Shown: positions 27,062-36,674 of the stretch, one piece after another | Layout: each line of letters starts with the position of its first letter | Numbering within the stretch: position 1 is the first letter of the stretch | Source: Streptomyces sp. SID486 | GTDB taxonomy: Bacteria; Actinomycetota; Actinomycetes; Streptomycetales; Streptomycetaceae | DNA: 57,041 nt | Assembly: GCF_009865385.1 (NCBI RefSeq) | Contig: NZ_WWJT01000455.1 | Coordinates: forward strand, 1-57,041 | Reading direction: 5' to 3' | Program-made: the position numbers and the translations under genes | The notes under the pieces: generated by a model | What the model was told of the DNA's origin: nothing | Database searches by the model: none | What the model saw: only the letters and a program-made list of their open reading frames with translations

Positions 27062-28783
27062 TCAGACCGCTTCCACCGGTGGGTAGGCCGGCTCCCAGCG
27101 GGCCGCGCGCACGGCGGACGCGGCGTCGCCGACGTCGGCCCGGGCGACACCCTCCTCCACCGCCGTGCGGACGACGGCCACGGCGACCGCCTCCGAGGTG
27201 CCGCGCAGGTCGCGGATGGGCGGCAGGACGGGCGCGTTCAGCCGGGCGACGTCCGTGTCGTCCGTCCGGCGGGCCACGGCGTCGGCCGCCGCGCGGAGCA
27301 TGCGGTCGGTGATCCGGGAGGCGCGGGCGACGATCGCGCCGAGGCCGAGGCCGGGGAAGACCAGGGCGTTGTTGGCCTGGCCGATCTCGTACGTCGTCCC
27401 GTCCCGCTCCACGGGCCGGAAGGGGCTGCCGGTGGCGACCAGGGCCTTGCCGTCGGTCCAGTCGAGCAGGTCGGCGGGGGTGGCCTCGGCGAGGTCGGTG
27501 GGGTTGGACATGGGCAGGATGATCGGCCGCTCGGTGTGGCCGGCCAGCTCGCGGACGATCTCCTCGGTGAAGGCGCCGCCCTGGCCGGAGGTGCCGATCA
27601 GGATGGTGGGGCGCACGCGCCGGACCACCTCGCCGAGCGGGACGCCGGGCAGGCTGTCGTCCCGCCGCCAGTCGTGGACCTCGCCGGCCCGGCGGGCGTA
27701 GGGGGCCTGGAAGTCGCGGAGCCTGTCGCCCTGGTCGTCGGTGAGCAGGCCGTACCGGTCCACGCACCAGAAGCGGGCGGTGGCCTCGTCACGGGTCATC
27801 CCCTCGGCGACCAGCGCGTCCCGGAGCTGGTCGGCGACGCCGATCCCCGCCGTGCCGGCGCCGAAGACGACGATCCGGTGCTCGCGCAGGGGCACCCCGG
27901 CGGCGCGCACGCCCGACAGGACGGCGGCGAGGTTGACGGCTCCCGTCCCCTGGATGTCGTCGTTGAAGGTGCAGACCCGGTCGCGGTAGCGGTCGAGGAT
28001 GCGGCGCGCGTTGGCGGTCCCGAAGTCCTCCCAGTGCAGCAGGGCGCCCGGAAAGAGCCTGGTCGCGGTGGTGACGTAGGCGTCGATGAAGGCGTCGTAG
28101 GTGTCGCGGCCGGCGCGGGGGTGCCGGTTGCCGAGGTAGAGGGGGTCGTCGAGGAGGTCCTGGCGGTTGGTGCCGACGTCCAGCATGACGGGGAGGGTGC
28201 GGCGGGGGTCGATGCCGGCGGCGGCGGTGTAGACGGCGAGCTTGCCGACGGCGATGTCGATGCCGCCGACGCCCCAGTCGCCGATGCCGAGGATGCCCTC
28301 GCCGTCGGTGGCCACGATCAGGTCTACGTCGTCCGCGCCGAGGCCGCTCGCGCGCAGGGAGCGCTCGATGTCCTCGGGGGAGTCCACGGAGAGGTAGATG
28401 CCGCGCGGGCGGCGGTACTCGTAGCTGTAGCGCTCGATCGCCGTGCCCACGGTGGGTGTGTAGACGATGGGCAGCATCTCTTCGAGGTGATCGCCGACGA
28501 GCCGGTAGAACAGCGTCTCGTTGCGGTCGTGCAGGTTGGTCAGGTTGACGCTTTTGGCCAGGTCGCTGGGTTGTTCCCGGAACTGGGCGTAGGCGCGCTC
28601 GGCCTGCTCGTCCTGCGTGAGCACGTGCGGGGGGACCAGTCCCACGATGTCCAGGGCGCGGCGTTCCGCCTCGGTGAACGCCGTACCGCGGTTGAGCCGG
28701 GGATCGGCGAGGACGGCCCGGCCCCGGGCGCTGACCTTCAGCGGGGCCGGGGCACGGCGGTTCACGTCACGAGCGTCGGCCAC
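27062..28783 (-). CDS. NAD(P)-dependent malic enzyme, large single-domain type
   Basis: 573 residues from GTG 28783. Oxidative decarboxylation of malate to pyruvate, linking the TCA cycle to pyruvate and NAD(P)H. Malic signature segments: NLTNLHDRNETLFYRLV, PIVYTPTVGTAIERYSYEY, ATDGEGILGIGDWGVGG, DDIQGTGAVNLAAVLSG, the Rossmann IVVFGAGTAGIGVADQL, and SNPTDLAEATPADL. Start GTG 28783 is chosen because GGAAGGTGG is 5 bases upstream; GTG 28792 would have none. Cofactor preference cannot be read reliably. A gene-free spacer of about 230 bases with a duplicated ACTGATCCCG separates it from the EamA gene. Confidence 0.93.
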   Translation of the reverse strand: MADARDVNRRAPAPLKVSARGRAVLADPRLNRGTAFTEAERRALDIVGLVPPHVLTQDEQAERAYAQFREQPSDLAKSVNLTNLHDRNETLFYRLVGDHLEEMLPIVYTPTVGTAIERYSYEYRRPRGIYLSVDSPEDIERSLRASGLGADDVDLIVATDGEGILGIGDWGVGGIDIAVGKLAVYTAAAGIDPRRTLPVMLDVGTNRQDLLDDPLYLGNRHPRAGRDTYDAFIDAYVTTATRLFPGALLHWEDFGTANARRILDRYRDRVCTFNDDIQGTGAVNLAAVLSGVRAAGVPLREHRIVVFGAGTAGIGVADQLRDALVAEGMTRDEATARFWCVDRYGLLTDDQGDRLRDFQAPYARRAGEVHDWRRDDSLPGVPLGEVVRRVRPTILIGTSGQGGAFTEEIVRELAGHTERPIILPMSNPTDLAEATPADLLDWTDGKALVATGSPFRPVERDGTTYEIGQANNALVFPGLGLGAIVARASRITDRMLRAAADAVARRTDDTDVARLNAPVLPPIRDLRGTSEAVAVAVVRTAVEEGVARADVGDAASAVRAARWEPAYPPVEAV

Positions 28784-29010
28784 GAGATCCACCTTCCGTC
28801 CGCCTGCATCCCTTCAGGGAGTGTGCAGGAGCGCCGGGGGTTCCGCAGGCGGAGCGGCACGCGTAACCGCGGACCGGGCGCCGGACTGATCCCGACTGAT
28901 CCCGATGGCCCTGGCCCGGGCCGGGCCGGGCGGCGGGGGGATCCGCGGCTCGGGCGCCGGACGGTTGGTTCCCGGTTCCCCGGGCCTGCCCGAGCGGGCG
29001 GCGCCGGGTC

Positions 29011-29949
29011 TCAGGCCTCCGGTGCCGGTTCCACCCGGGCCTTGCCGCGGCCCACCTGGGTGCGGACCGCGCCGATGCTGGCCGCGATGACCAGGGCGAT
29101 GGCGGCTGCTTCCGTCGCCGACAGGGACTGGTCGAGGATCAGGAAGCCGGCCGTCGCCGCGATGGCCGGTTCGAGGCTCATCAGGATCGCGAACGTGGAC
29201 GCGGGCAGGCGGCGCAGGGCCAGGAGTTCGAGGGTGTACGGCAGGACCGAGGACAGGAGGGCGACCGCGGAGCCCAGGGCGATGGTGGTGGGGTTCAGCA
29301 GGCGGGTGCCCGCCGAGGCTATGCCGATCGGGAGGAAGAGGAGCGCCGCCACCGCCATGGCCAGGGCCAGGCCGTCCGCCTGAGGGAAACGGCGGCCCGT
29401 ACGGGCGCTGAAGACTATGTACGCCGCCCACATGGCGCCGGCGCCCAGGGCGAAGGCGACTCCCGTGGGGTCCAGGTCGCCGAAGCCTCCGCCGCCGAGC
29501 AGGAAGACTCCCGCGAGGGCCAGTCCGGCCCAGACCGCGTTGATCGCGCGGCGGGAGGCCAGGACCGACAGCGCCAGCGGCCCGAGGACCTCGAGGGTGA
29601 CGGCCGGACCCAGCGGGATGCGGGAGACCGCTTCGTAGAACAGGCCGTTCATCGCGCCCATGGCGACACCGAAGACGACGACCGTGCCCCAGTCGGCGCG
29701 CGAGTGGCCGCGCAGTCGGGGTCGGCACACCAGGAGGAGCACGATCGCCGCGGCGAGGAGGCGCAGCGTCACCACGCCCGGCGCACCCGCCCGGGGCATC
29801 AGGGTCACGGCCAGCGCGCCGCCGAACTGCACCGAGACGCAGCCGGCCAGCACCAGCCCGACCGGGCCGAACGAGCCGAGGCGCTGCTGTCCGCCGCTTC
29901 CGCCGGCGGCGACCGGTGCTTGCGTGGTGGTGCTGGGTGTGGCGGTCAC
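29011..29949 (-). CDS. EamA-family (RhtA-like) inner-membrane exporter
   Basis: 312 residues from GTG 29949. Drug/metabolite transporter with about ten hydrophobic segments in two EamA halves: LVLAGCVSVQFGGALAVTL at the start, MGAMNGLFYEAVSRIPLGPA and LEVLGPLALSVLASRRAI in the first half, and SSVLPYTLELLALRRLPAST and LMSLEPAIAATAGFLILDQ in the second. It resembles threonine/homoserine exporter RhtA. The palindrome AGTCCA-N6-TGGACT overlaps its likely -10 region, so it is probably repressed by an unlinked regulator. Longer in-frame starts exist but read through this promoter. Confidence 0.88.
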   Translation of the reverse strand: MTATPSTTTQAPVAAGGSGGQQRLGSFGPVGLVLAGCVSVQFGGALAVTLMPRAGAPGVVTLRLLAAAIVLLLVCRPRLRGHSRADWGTVVVFGVAMGAMNGLFYEAVSRIPLGPAVTLEVLGPLALSVLASRRAINAVWAGLALAGVFLLGGGGFGDLDPTGVAFALGAGAMWAAYIVFSARTGRRFPQADGLALAMAVAALLFLPIGIASAGTRLLNPTTIALGSAVALLSSVLPYTLELLALRRLPASTFAILMSLEPAIAATAGFLILDQSLSATEAAAIALVIAASIGAVRTQVGRGKARVEPAPEA

Positions 29950-29996
29950 GGGCGGTCCTGGTGTCGGTCGGATGCGTTCATCGCGATGTACTGCCA

Positions 29997-30014
29997 AGTC
30001 CAGGGTAGTGGACT
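29997..30014. promoter_or_regulatory. Operator/promoter of the EamA gene
   Basis: AGTCCA-GGGTAG-TGGACT, perfect 6-bp arms. On the minus strand the centre contains TACCCT, a plausible -10 about 50 bases before the GTG start, with TTCACG 17 bases further upstream. A repressor bound here would block transcription. Confidence 0.5.
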
Positions 30015-30141
30015 CCGACAGGAGCGTGAAGCCCTGAAGCAACTGTCCCGGATGCTGGGACACCCGGGGTCCGGACAGCGACCGACGGAACCTGCCGGCG
30101 GCGGCGCGGGTGTTCGCCGCTCCTGGCCGTGGCCCGGTCGG

Positions 30142-30196
30142 TCACTTCGCCGCGCCGCCTCACTTCGCCGCGCCGCCCTCACTTCGCCGCGCCGCC
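30142..30196. repeat. Three tandem copies of an 18/19-bp unit carrying a stop codon
   Basis: TCACTTCGCCGCGCCGCC at 30142, 30160 and 30179. The third is the real end of the dehydrogenase gene (Gly-Gly-Ala-Ala-Lys-stop on the minus strand); the other two lie beyond its stop. Confidence 0.9.
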
Positions 30197-33073
30197 CTCC
30201 CCCAGCGCCTCCGCGAGCACCTCCGCGAGGTGCCGGCCCCGGACCCCGGCGAGTTGTTCCAGCTGGGTGCGGCAGGAGAAGCCGTCCGCCAGGATCACCG
30301 CGCCCTCGGGGGCCTGCCGCACCGACGGCAGGAGCTGCTCCTCCGCACAGGCCCGGGAGACCTCGAAATGGCCTTTCTCGAAGCCGAAGTTGCCCGCCAG
30401 GCCGCAGCAGCCCCCGCTGAGGTCGCCGGTGAGGCCGGCCGCGTCGCGCAGCCGGCGGTCGGGGGCGTCGCCGAGCACCGCGTGCTGGTGGCAGTGGGTC
30501 TGGCCGGCGACCGGACGGCCGACGGCGGGCGGCGACCAGTGCGGGGCGTGCCGCTCCAGGACCTCGGCGAACGTGAGGACCGCGGAGGACAGCCGGGCGG
30601 CCCGCGGATCGTCGGACAGCAGCTCCGGCAGATCGGTGCGGAGCGCGGCCGCGCAGCTCGGCTCCAGGACGACGACGGGCACGCCGGCCCGCACCACCGG
30701 TTCCATCAGGTCCAGGGTGCGGCGCAGCACCGTACGGGCCCGGTCGAGCTGGCCGGTGGAGATGTAGGTCAGGCCGCAGCAGACCCGGGCCCGGCGCGCC
30801 GCGAGCAGCGCGGTCACCGCCCGCGTCCCCCCGCCCCCGGTCGCTCCGTCCCCGATCGCTCCCCCGCGTGGCAGCAGGGTCGGCGGGAGGGCCACTCGCA
30901 GTCCGGCGGCCTCCAGTACGCGGACGGCGGCCCGGCCGACGGCAGGGGAGAGGTGCTCGGTGAAGGTGTCCGGCCACAGGACGACCAGGTCGCCGGTGCC
31001 CCCGGCGGGCTTCCGCCGGCGCCACCACCCGGTGAACGTCCGCGTCGCCAGCCGTGGGATCGCCCGCTCCGGCGCGATCCCGCCCAGCCGTTTGCCGAGG
31101 GCGGCCAGGGGCCCCACCGCCGTGAGCGCGTTGACCACCGGCGCCGTGCGGGTGCGGGCGGCCCAGCGGAGCCACCGCGGCAGCCGGCCCATGCTGTGGT
31201 GGGCGGCGGGGCGGCGGCGGCCCGCGTAGTGATGGTGCAGGAACTCGGCCTTGTAGGTGGCCATGTCCACACCGACCGGGCAGTCCGAGCGGCAGCCCTT
31301 GCAGGACAGGCAGAGGTCGAGGGCGTCCCGGACCTCCGTGGACCGCCAGCCGTCCGTGACCACCTCGCCCGCCAGCATCTCGTGCAGCAGCCGGGCCCGG
31401 CCGCGCGTGGAGTGCTCCTCCTCGCCGGTGGCCCGGAAGGACGGGCACATCACGGTGGGACCGGCCGCCGTGGCGGTGCGGCACTTGGCGACGCCGACGC
31501 AGCGGCGGACGGCCGCGCCGAAGTCGCCGCCGTCCGCCGGATAGCCGAAGGCCACGTCGACCGGGCGGCGGGGCAGGACGGAGAAGCGGAGGTTCTCGTC
31601 CAGCCGGGCCGGGCGGACCAGGATCCCGGGGTTGAGCAGGTCGTCCGGGTCCCACACCGCCTTGGCCCGCTCGAACAGGGCCACCGTCCCGGCTCCGTAC
31701 ATCCGGGGCAGCAGTTCCGCGCGGGCCTGCCCGTCGCCGTGCTCTCCCGACAGCGAGCCGCCGTGCGCCGCCACCAGGTCCGCCAGGTCCTCGGAGAAGC
31801 GGCGGAAGCGGCCGACACCGGGCGCGGTGAGCAGGTCGAAGTCGATGCGGACGTGGATGCAGCCGTCGCCGAAGTGGCCGTACGGCGTGCCGCGCAGTCC
31901 GTGGGACGACAGCAGGGCGCGGAACTCGCGGAGGTACCCGCCGAGCCGGGCGGGCGGCACCGCGCAGTCCTCCCAGCCGGGCCACGCCTCCGTGCCGTCC
32001 GGCATCCGGGTGGCCGTGCCGGCCGCGTCCTCACGGATGCGCCACAGCGCGCGCTGGGCCGCCGCGTCGGTGACGACCAGCGCGTCCACCACGTCGGCCG
32101 CGCGGACGATCTCCTCCGCGCGCGCCCGCGCCTGTGCCGCCGTGTCCCCGCCGGTCTCCACGAACAGCCAGGCACCGCCTCGGGGCAGCCCGGCCCCGGC
32201 CGGCACCAGATCGGCGGCCATGCCCTCCACCGTGAGCGGCCGCAGCGGCAGCAGGCCCGCCGCGGCCTCGGCGGCGGCGCTCTCGTCGGCGTACGCCAGC
32301 ACGGCCAGGGCACACGCGCGCGGGTTCTCGACCAGGCCGACGACGGCCTCGGTGAGGATGCCGAGCGTGCCCTCGGAGCCGCAGAAGGAGCGGGCGACGT
32401 CCGCTCCCTTCTCGGGCAGCAGCGCGTCCAGCGCGTAACCGGAGATGCGGCGGGGCAGCTCGGGGAAGCCCGTGCGCAGCCGGGACAGTTCTCCCTCGGC
32501 CAGCTCCCGCAGTCCCTCCGGCGCGCCTGCCCAGTCCCGGCCCGGCCGCAGCCGGCGCCCGCGTGCGGTGATCACGGAAAGCTCCCGCACGCTGTCCGCG
32601 GTCGTGCCCCAGGCGACCGAGTGGGAGCCGCACGAGTTGTTGCCGATCATGCCGCCGAGCGTGCATCTGCCGTGTGTGGAGGGATCGGGGCCGAACCGCA
32701 GTCCGTGCGGCGCCGCGGCCTCCTGGAGCCGGTCGAGGACGAGCCCCGGCTGCACGACCGCCGTACGGCTGCCGGGGTCCAGCTCCAGCAGGCCGGCCAT
32801 GTGCCGCGTGAAGTCCAGCACCACGCCGGTGCCGGTCGCCTGCCCGGCGATCGACGTGCCGCCACCGCGCGCCACCACCGGGACTCCGCGCTCCCGGCAC
32901 GCCTCCAGCACGGCCTCCACGTCGTCGGCGTCGCGCGGTGCCACCACGCCCAGGGGGACCCGCCGGTAGTTGGAGGCGTCCATGGTGGCCAGCGCCCGGG
33001 CGGTGGCGTCGAAGCCGACCTCTCCACGGACCGTCCTGCGCAGTGCGTCCCCGAGATCCGCAAGATCTGTCAT
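30179..33073 (-). CDS. YdiJ-like FAD-linked oxidase fused to Fe-S/CCG domains
   Basis: 964 residues from ATG 33073. FAD-binding PCMH domain (residues about 40-230: VVARGGGTSIAGQATGTGVV, GMIGNNSCGSHSVAWGTTA), FAD-oxidase C domain (SLSGEHGDGQARAELLP, YGHFGDGCIHVRIDF), a Fe-S region with CVGVAKCR...MCPSFRATGEE and CLSCKGCRSDCPVGVDM, and a C-terminal CCG pair (CCGLTYISTGQ; GCCGLAGNFGFEKGH). This is the D-2-hydroxyglutarate/D-lactate-oxidising YdiJ layout, membrane-associated and passing electrons to quinone. Upstream in-frame starts (33088, 33106) have worse ribosome-site geometry. The 3' end is repeated (see repeat). Confidence 0.92.
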   Translation of the reverse strand: MTDLADLGDALRRTVRGEVGFDATARALATMDASNYRRVPLGVVAPRDADDVEAVLEACRERGVPVVARGGGTSIAGQATGTGVVLDFTRHMAGLLELDPGSRTAVVQPGLVLDRLQEAAAPHGLRFGPDPSTHGRCTLGGMIGNNSCGSHSVAWGTTADSVRELSVITARGRRLRPGRDWAGAPEGLRELAEGELSRLRTGFPELPRRISGYALDALLPEKGADVARSFCGSEGTLGILTEAVVGLVENPRACALAVLAYADESAAAEAAAGLLPLRPLTVEGMAADLVPAGAGLPRGGAWLFVETGGDTAAQARARAEEIVRAADVVDALVVTDAAAQRALWRIREDAAGTATRMPDGTEAWPGWEDCAVPPARLGGYLREFRALLSSHGLRGTPYGHFGDGCIHVRIDFDLLTAPGVGRFRRFSEDLADLVAAHGGSLSGEHGDGQARAELLPRMYGAGTVALFERAKAVWDPDDLLNPGILVRPARLDENLRFSVLPRRPVDVAFGYPADGGDFGAAVRRCVGVAKCRTATAAGPTVMCPSFRATGEEEHSTRGRARLLHEMLAGEVVTDGWRSTEVRDALDLCLSCKGCRSDCPVGVDMATYKAEFLHHHYAGRRRPAAHHSMGRLPRWLRWAARTRTAPVVNALTAVGPLAALGKRLGGIAPERAIPRLATRTFTGWWRRRKPAGGTGDLVVLWPDTFTEHLSPAVGRAAVRVLEAAGLRVALPPTLLPRGGAIGDGATGGGGTRAVTALLAARRARVCCGLTYISTGQLDRARTVLRRTLDLMEPVVRAGVPVVVLEPSCAAALRTDLPELLSDDPRAARLSSAVLTFAEVLERHAPHWSPPAVGRPVAGQTHCHQHAVLGDAPDRRLRDAAGLTGDLSGGCCGLAGNFGFEKGHFEVSRACAEEQLLPSVRQAPEGAVILADGFSCRTQLEQLAGVRGRHLAEVLAEALGEGGAAK

Positions 33074-33220
33074 GCGTCCAGGATGCATCCCCTCACGGAC
33101 AGTCACCGCGAGTTTTCCACAGCCCCGTGCCGAACGTCGTACGACATGACAAGTCCACGTCCCGGTGATCTCGTCTCATCGGACGGACATGTCTCCTCCC
33201 GGCTTTCCTCCAGCGGTTAA

Positions 33221-34348
<1,128 letters not shown>

Positions 34349-34365
34349 CCGTTCCGCACACAGCG

Positions 34366-34407
34366 GCGAAGGGGTGCCCGGCGACGACCTGCCGGGCACC
34401 CCTTCGC
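34366..34407. terminator. serC terminator, 17-bp stem
   Basis: GCGAAGGGGTGCCCGGC pairs perfectly with GCCGGGCACCCCTTCGC around an 8-base loop, 18 bases after the serC stop. The strongest terminator in the window. Confidence 0.92.
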
Positions 34408-34415
34408 GTCGCCTG

Positions 34416-34574
34416 CACGAACTGCCGCAGGAACTCCTGCCAGTTCTCGCGAGAAACGGTCCGGAGGAGGCCGCCGATATGGCGCTTGCTGTCGCGGACG
34501 GCTCGGCCGTGGCCGGCGGTGCGCGCCACCTCCACGCAGGCCGACGACGACGTCGTACGCCCCTGCGTCCTCAG
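34416..34574 (-). pseudogene. Decayed DUF397 domain downstream of the XRE gene
   Basis: In the frame starting at the XRE stop codon, the minus strand encodes SACVEVARTAGHGRAVRDSK and GLLRTVSRENWQEFLRQFV, a clear DUF397 core (C-V-E-V-A, V-R-D-S-K). It lacks the usual N-terminal W-x-K-S-S-Y-S segment and any ATG, GTG or TTG in a sensible place. Its open frame runs through the serC terminator into serC. Intact DUF397 genes commonly follow XRE-DUF5753 genes, so this is most likely a truncated partner. Translation from CTG 34574 is an outside possibility. Confidence 0.65.
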
Positions 34575-35419
34575 ACCTTGAGGCTCCGCCGGACCCGGGC
34601 GATCACCTGCTGGGCTTCGGTTCCGAAGACGGCCGACTCGGCGAAGGTGTCCCAGACGCGACGGTAGAGGGCGATCGTTTCTGCGTCGTCCAGCCAGAGT
34701 TCGGCGTGCCATTCCTCCACCGCGACGAGTCGATCGTCGAGGATGGTGAAGGAGTTACCCAGCGTCAGGGAGATGTCGGCGTCGAGCGGCAGGATGCCCA
34801 TACGCAGCGTATCCATGCCCACCACACCGAGCAGACGATCCAATTGGGCCGCCAGTACCTCCGGTGGGCAGATGCGAGCCCACAGCACACTCTCGTGCAT
34901 AAGCAGGTCCAGTCGCTTGCCGGGACGATAGAGCCACTCCTGCCGCTTCATTCGAGCCCGCACCGCGGCATCCGTGTCCCGCGGGGCACCCTGGAGCGCG
35001 GCGTGCGCCTGGAACACGTACCGGGCGTAGTCGGCGGTTTGCAGCAGACCACTGACAGCGGCGCTGCTCATGCTCCGCTTGATCTCGGCACCGGACGTGA
35101 GCGTGTTCCACATCTCCTGCACAGGGGCGTGTCCCCCCGCCAACTGGCGTCTCCAGGAACGGATGTGGCTTTCAAACCCCTTCAGCCGGGCACGGAGTTC
35201 GGGGTAGGCGGACGGTTGCCCCACCGCCTCGGCCCACGCCAGCAAGTCGCCGTCCGTGGGCGTCTGGCGGCCGTTCTCCAGCTTGCTGACCTTGGACTGC
35301 GGCCAGCCGAGCACCTGAGCGAGATCCGTACCGGTGAGCCGACCACCAGGGCATTCGTCGCGTAACTCCCTGAGCCTACGGCCCAGCTCAACTCGCGCCC
35401 TCTGGTAGTCCGTGCTCAC
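34571..35419 (-). CDS. XRE-family regulator with DUF5753 ligand domain
   Basis: 282 residues from GTG 35419. N-terminal HTH_XRE (LGRRLRELRDECPGGRLTG, DLAQVLGWPQSKVSKLENGR, residues about 5-65) and a C-terminal DUF5753 domain (MSSAAVSGLLQTADYARYVF; ARMKRQEWLYRPGKRLDLLM; SLTLGNSFTILDD). Streptomyces has dozens of such regulators, usually paired with DUF397 proteins and affecting development or antibiotic synthesis (compare BldB/AbaA-type pairs). Its direct partner appears decayed, and an intact DUF397 gene lies beyond the DUF6879 gene. Probably cotranscribed with the DUF6879 gene 17 bases upstream. Confidence 0.92.
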   Translation of the reverse strand: MSTDYQRARVELGRRLRELRDECPGGRLTGTDLAQVLGWPQSKVSKLENGRQTPTDGDLLAWAEAVGQPSAYPELRARLKGFESHIRSWRRQLAGGHAPVQEMWNTLTSGAEIKRSMSSAAVSGLLQTADYARYVFQAHAALQGAPRDTDAAVRARMKRQEWLYRPGKRLDLLMHESVLWARICPPEVLAAQLDRLLGVVGMDTLRMGILPLDADISLTLGNSFTILDDRLVAVEEWHAELWLDDAETIALYRRVWDTFAESAVFGTEAQQVIARVRRSLKV

Positions 35420-35436
35420 CGGTCCCCGCTCCCGCT

Positions 35437-36225
35437 CTACACGTCGCCGCCCACCTCGGCCGTGAACTGCTGCCACGGTACGGCGTGATGCCACGCAGCA
35501 TCGCGCACCATGCAGCAGCGCACCACCTCTGCAGGCTCGGTGATCAGGTCCACGTGCGTGAGCTGGTCGTCGTCATCGAATCGCAGGAGCGCGATGAACC
35601 GACTGTCGAACAGCCAGAAGTCCTCGGCGGGGAGCTGGAGTCGATCCGCGTCAGCGCGCCACATGTTCCGGATGTCTTCACCCATGCCGCTGTTCCGCTT
35701 GGCGTTGTCAAGGAGGTAGAGCTGCCCTGTGGTCGGCGGTTGATCCACGATGCGCACACGCTCGACACGCTTCCCCTGAGCGGTCTGCTCACGGATCGTC
35801 CGGCAGTAGGGATGGTCGTACGTCCAGTTCACCTGACCGGTCTCCACGAACTGCCGGTAGGTGTCGGTGGCTTCGTCACTCGCGTATCGCTGACGGGTCT
35901 CCAGCCGCCACGCGGTGTGCTCGAACTTGCCGAACAGGGCCCCGAACTCGTCCAGGCCGATCGTCCGGACCTTCCTCGTCCGCTCTTTCGGGCCCCAGTC
36001 GACCAGCAGGTCTCGGGGCACCACGATCGCGACTTCGCCCTCCGAGAGGTGGCGGAGTTGCTCGACATCCCCGGGGTCGGTGAGCGGTGGACCGTGCACG
36101 ATCACTTCCCCGCTGTCCACGTCCTCATGGACGGACGGGCACCCGTCGTCCCCGCTCCCCGTCCCGTTGAACCGTAACCTGCGTGCCACGTGCGCCCCCT
36201 CGGGCTCGGCGATGTCGACTTCCAC
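35437..36225 (-). CDS. DUF6879-type protein with an extra N-terminal domain
   Basis: 262 residues from GTG 36225 (uncertain; GAGG 12 bases upstream). The C-terminal 170 residues form the DUF6879 domain seen beside XRE-DUF397 genes: ALFGKFEHTAWRLETRQRYA, FVETGQVNWTYDHPYCRTIR, QLYLLDNAKRNSGMGEDIRN and LQLPAEDFWLFDSRFIALLR. About 90 N-terminal residues (RRLRFNGTGSGDDGCPSVHE, EVAIVVPRDLLVDWGP) resemble the small partner proteins that usually are separate genes, so this looks like a fusion. Cytosolic; function unknown. Precedes the XRE gene on the same strand. Confidence 0.82.
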   Translation of the reverse strand: MEVDIAEPEGAHVARRLRFNGTGSGDDGCPSVHEDVDSGEVIVHGPPLTDPGDVEQLRHLSEGEVAIVVPRDLLVDWGPKERTRKVRTIGLDEFGALFGKFEHTAWRLETRQRYASDEATDTYRQFVETGQVNWTYDHPYCRTIREQTAQGKRVERVRIVDQPPTTGQLYLLDNAKRNSGMGEDIRNMWRADADRLQLPAEDFWLFDSRFIALLRFDDDDQLTHVDLITEPAEVVRCCMVRDAAWHHAVPWQQFTAEVGGDV

Positions 36226-36270
36226 AGCATGTCGGTACCTCTGAGTGAATGTCCATGCATCCAGAGTGAC

Positions 36271-36300
36271 CGCGCGAGAATAACGGAGAATATTCGCGCC
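36271..36300. promoter_or_regulatory. Imperfect inverted repeat in the DUF6879/DUF397 divergent promoter
   Basis: GCGCGAGAATA and TATTCGCGC form arms around a centre that also contains two direct copies of GAGAATA. It is the only AT-containing symmetric site between the divergent DUF6879 and DUF397 genes, so it is a candidate XRE operator. Confidence 0.4.
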
Positions 36301-36379
36301 CACGTCGGCACCTTCCCGCCTACGGTCCCCCCGAGACCAACCACCCGGCCCTGACCAGGCCCGACGGGAAGGCACAGGC

Positions 36380-36604
36380 ATGCCCAAGCCGAACGATCTC
36401 TACGAACTCGACCTCACCGCCGTCACCTTCGTGCAGGCATGCGGCGGCCCCTGCACCGAGGGGTGCGTGGTGCTCGCCCGCATCGGGGAGGACGCCTGGG
36501 CCCTCGGGGACGGCAAGCGGCCCGACCTCGAACCGCTGCGGTTCACCTCGGAGGAGCTGAGCGCGGCCGGCATCGATCCGACGCGGTTCGGCCTCGCCCT
36601 CTGA
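36380..36604 (+). CDS. Small DUF397-like protein
   Basis: 74 residues from ATG 36380 with GGGAAG 7 bases upstream. It contains EGCVVLARIGEDAWALGDGK and LRFTSEELSA, matching the DUF397 pattern (C-V-x-V-A, D-x-K-x-P, L-x-F) with an unusual N-terminus bearing CGGPC. DUF397 proteins act as antagonists or co-factors of XRE-DUF5753 regulators. Divergent from the DUF6879 gene, so the trio probably forms one regulatory module despite the orientation change. Confidence 0.8.
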   Translation: MPKPNDLYELDLTAVTFVQACGGPCTEGCVVLARIGEDAWALGDGKRPDLEPLRFTSEELSAAGIDPTRFGLAL

Positions 36605-36674
36605 GCCGGCCGCTCCCCCGGCCGGTCCCGACTCCGGGACCGGCCGCCGCACCACCCCCGGACAGGACCCTTCC

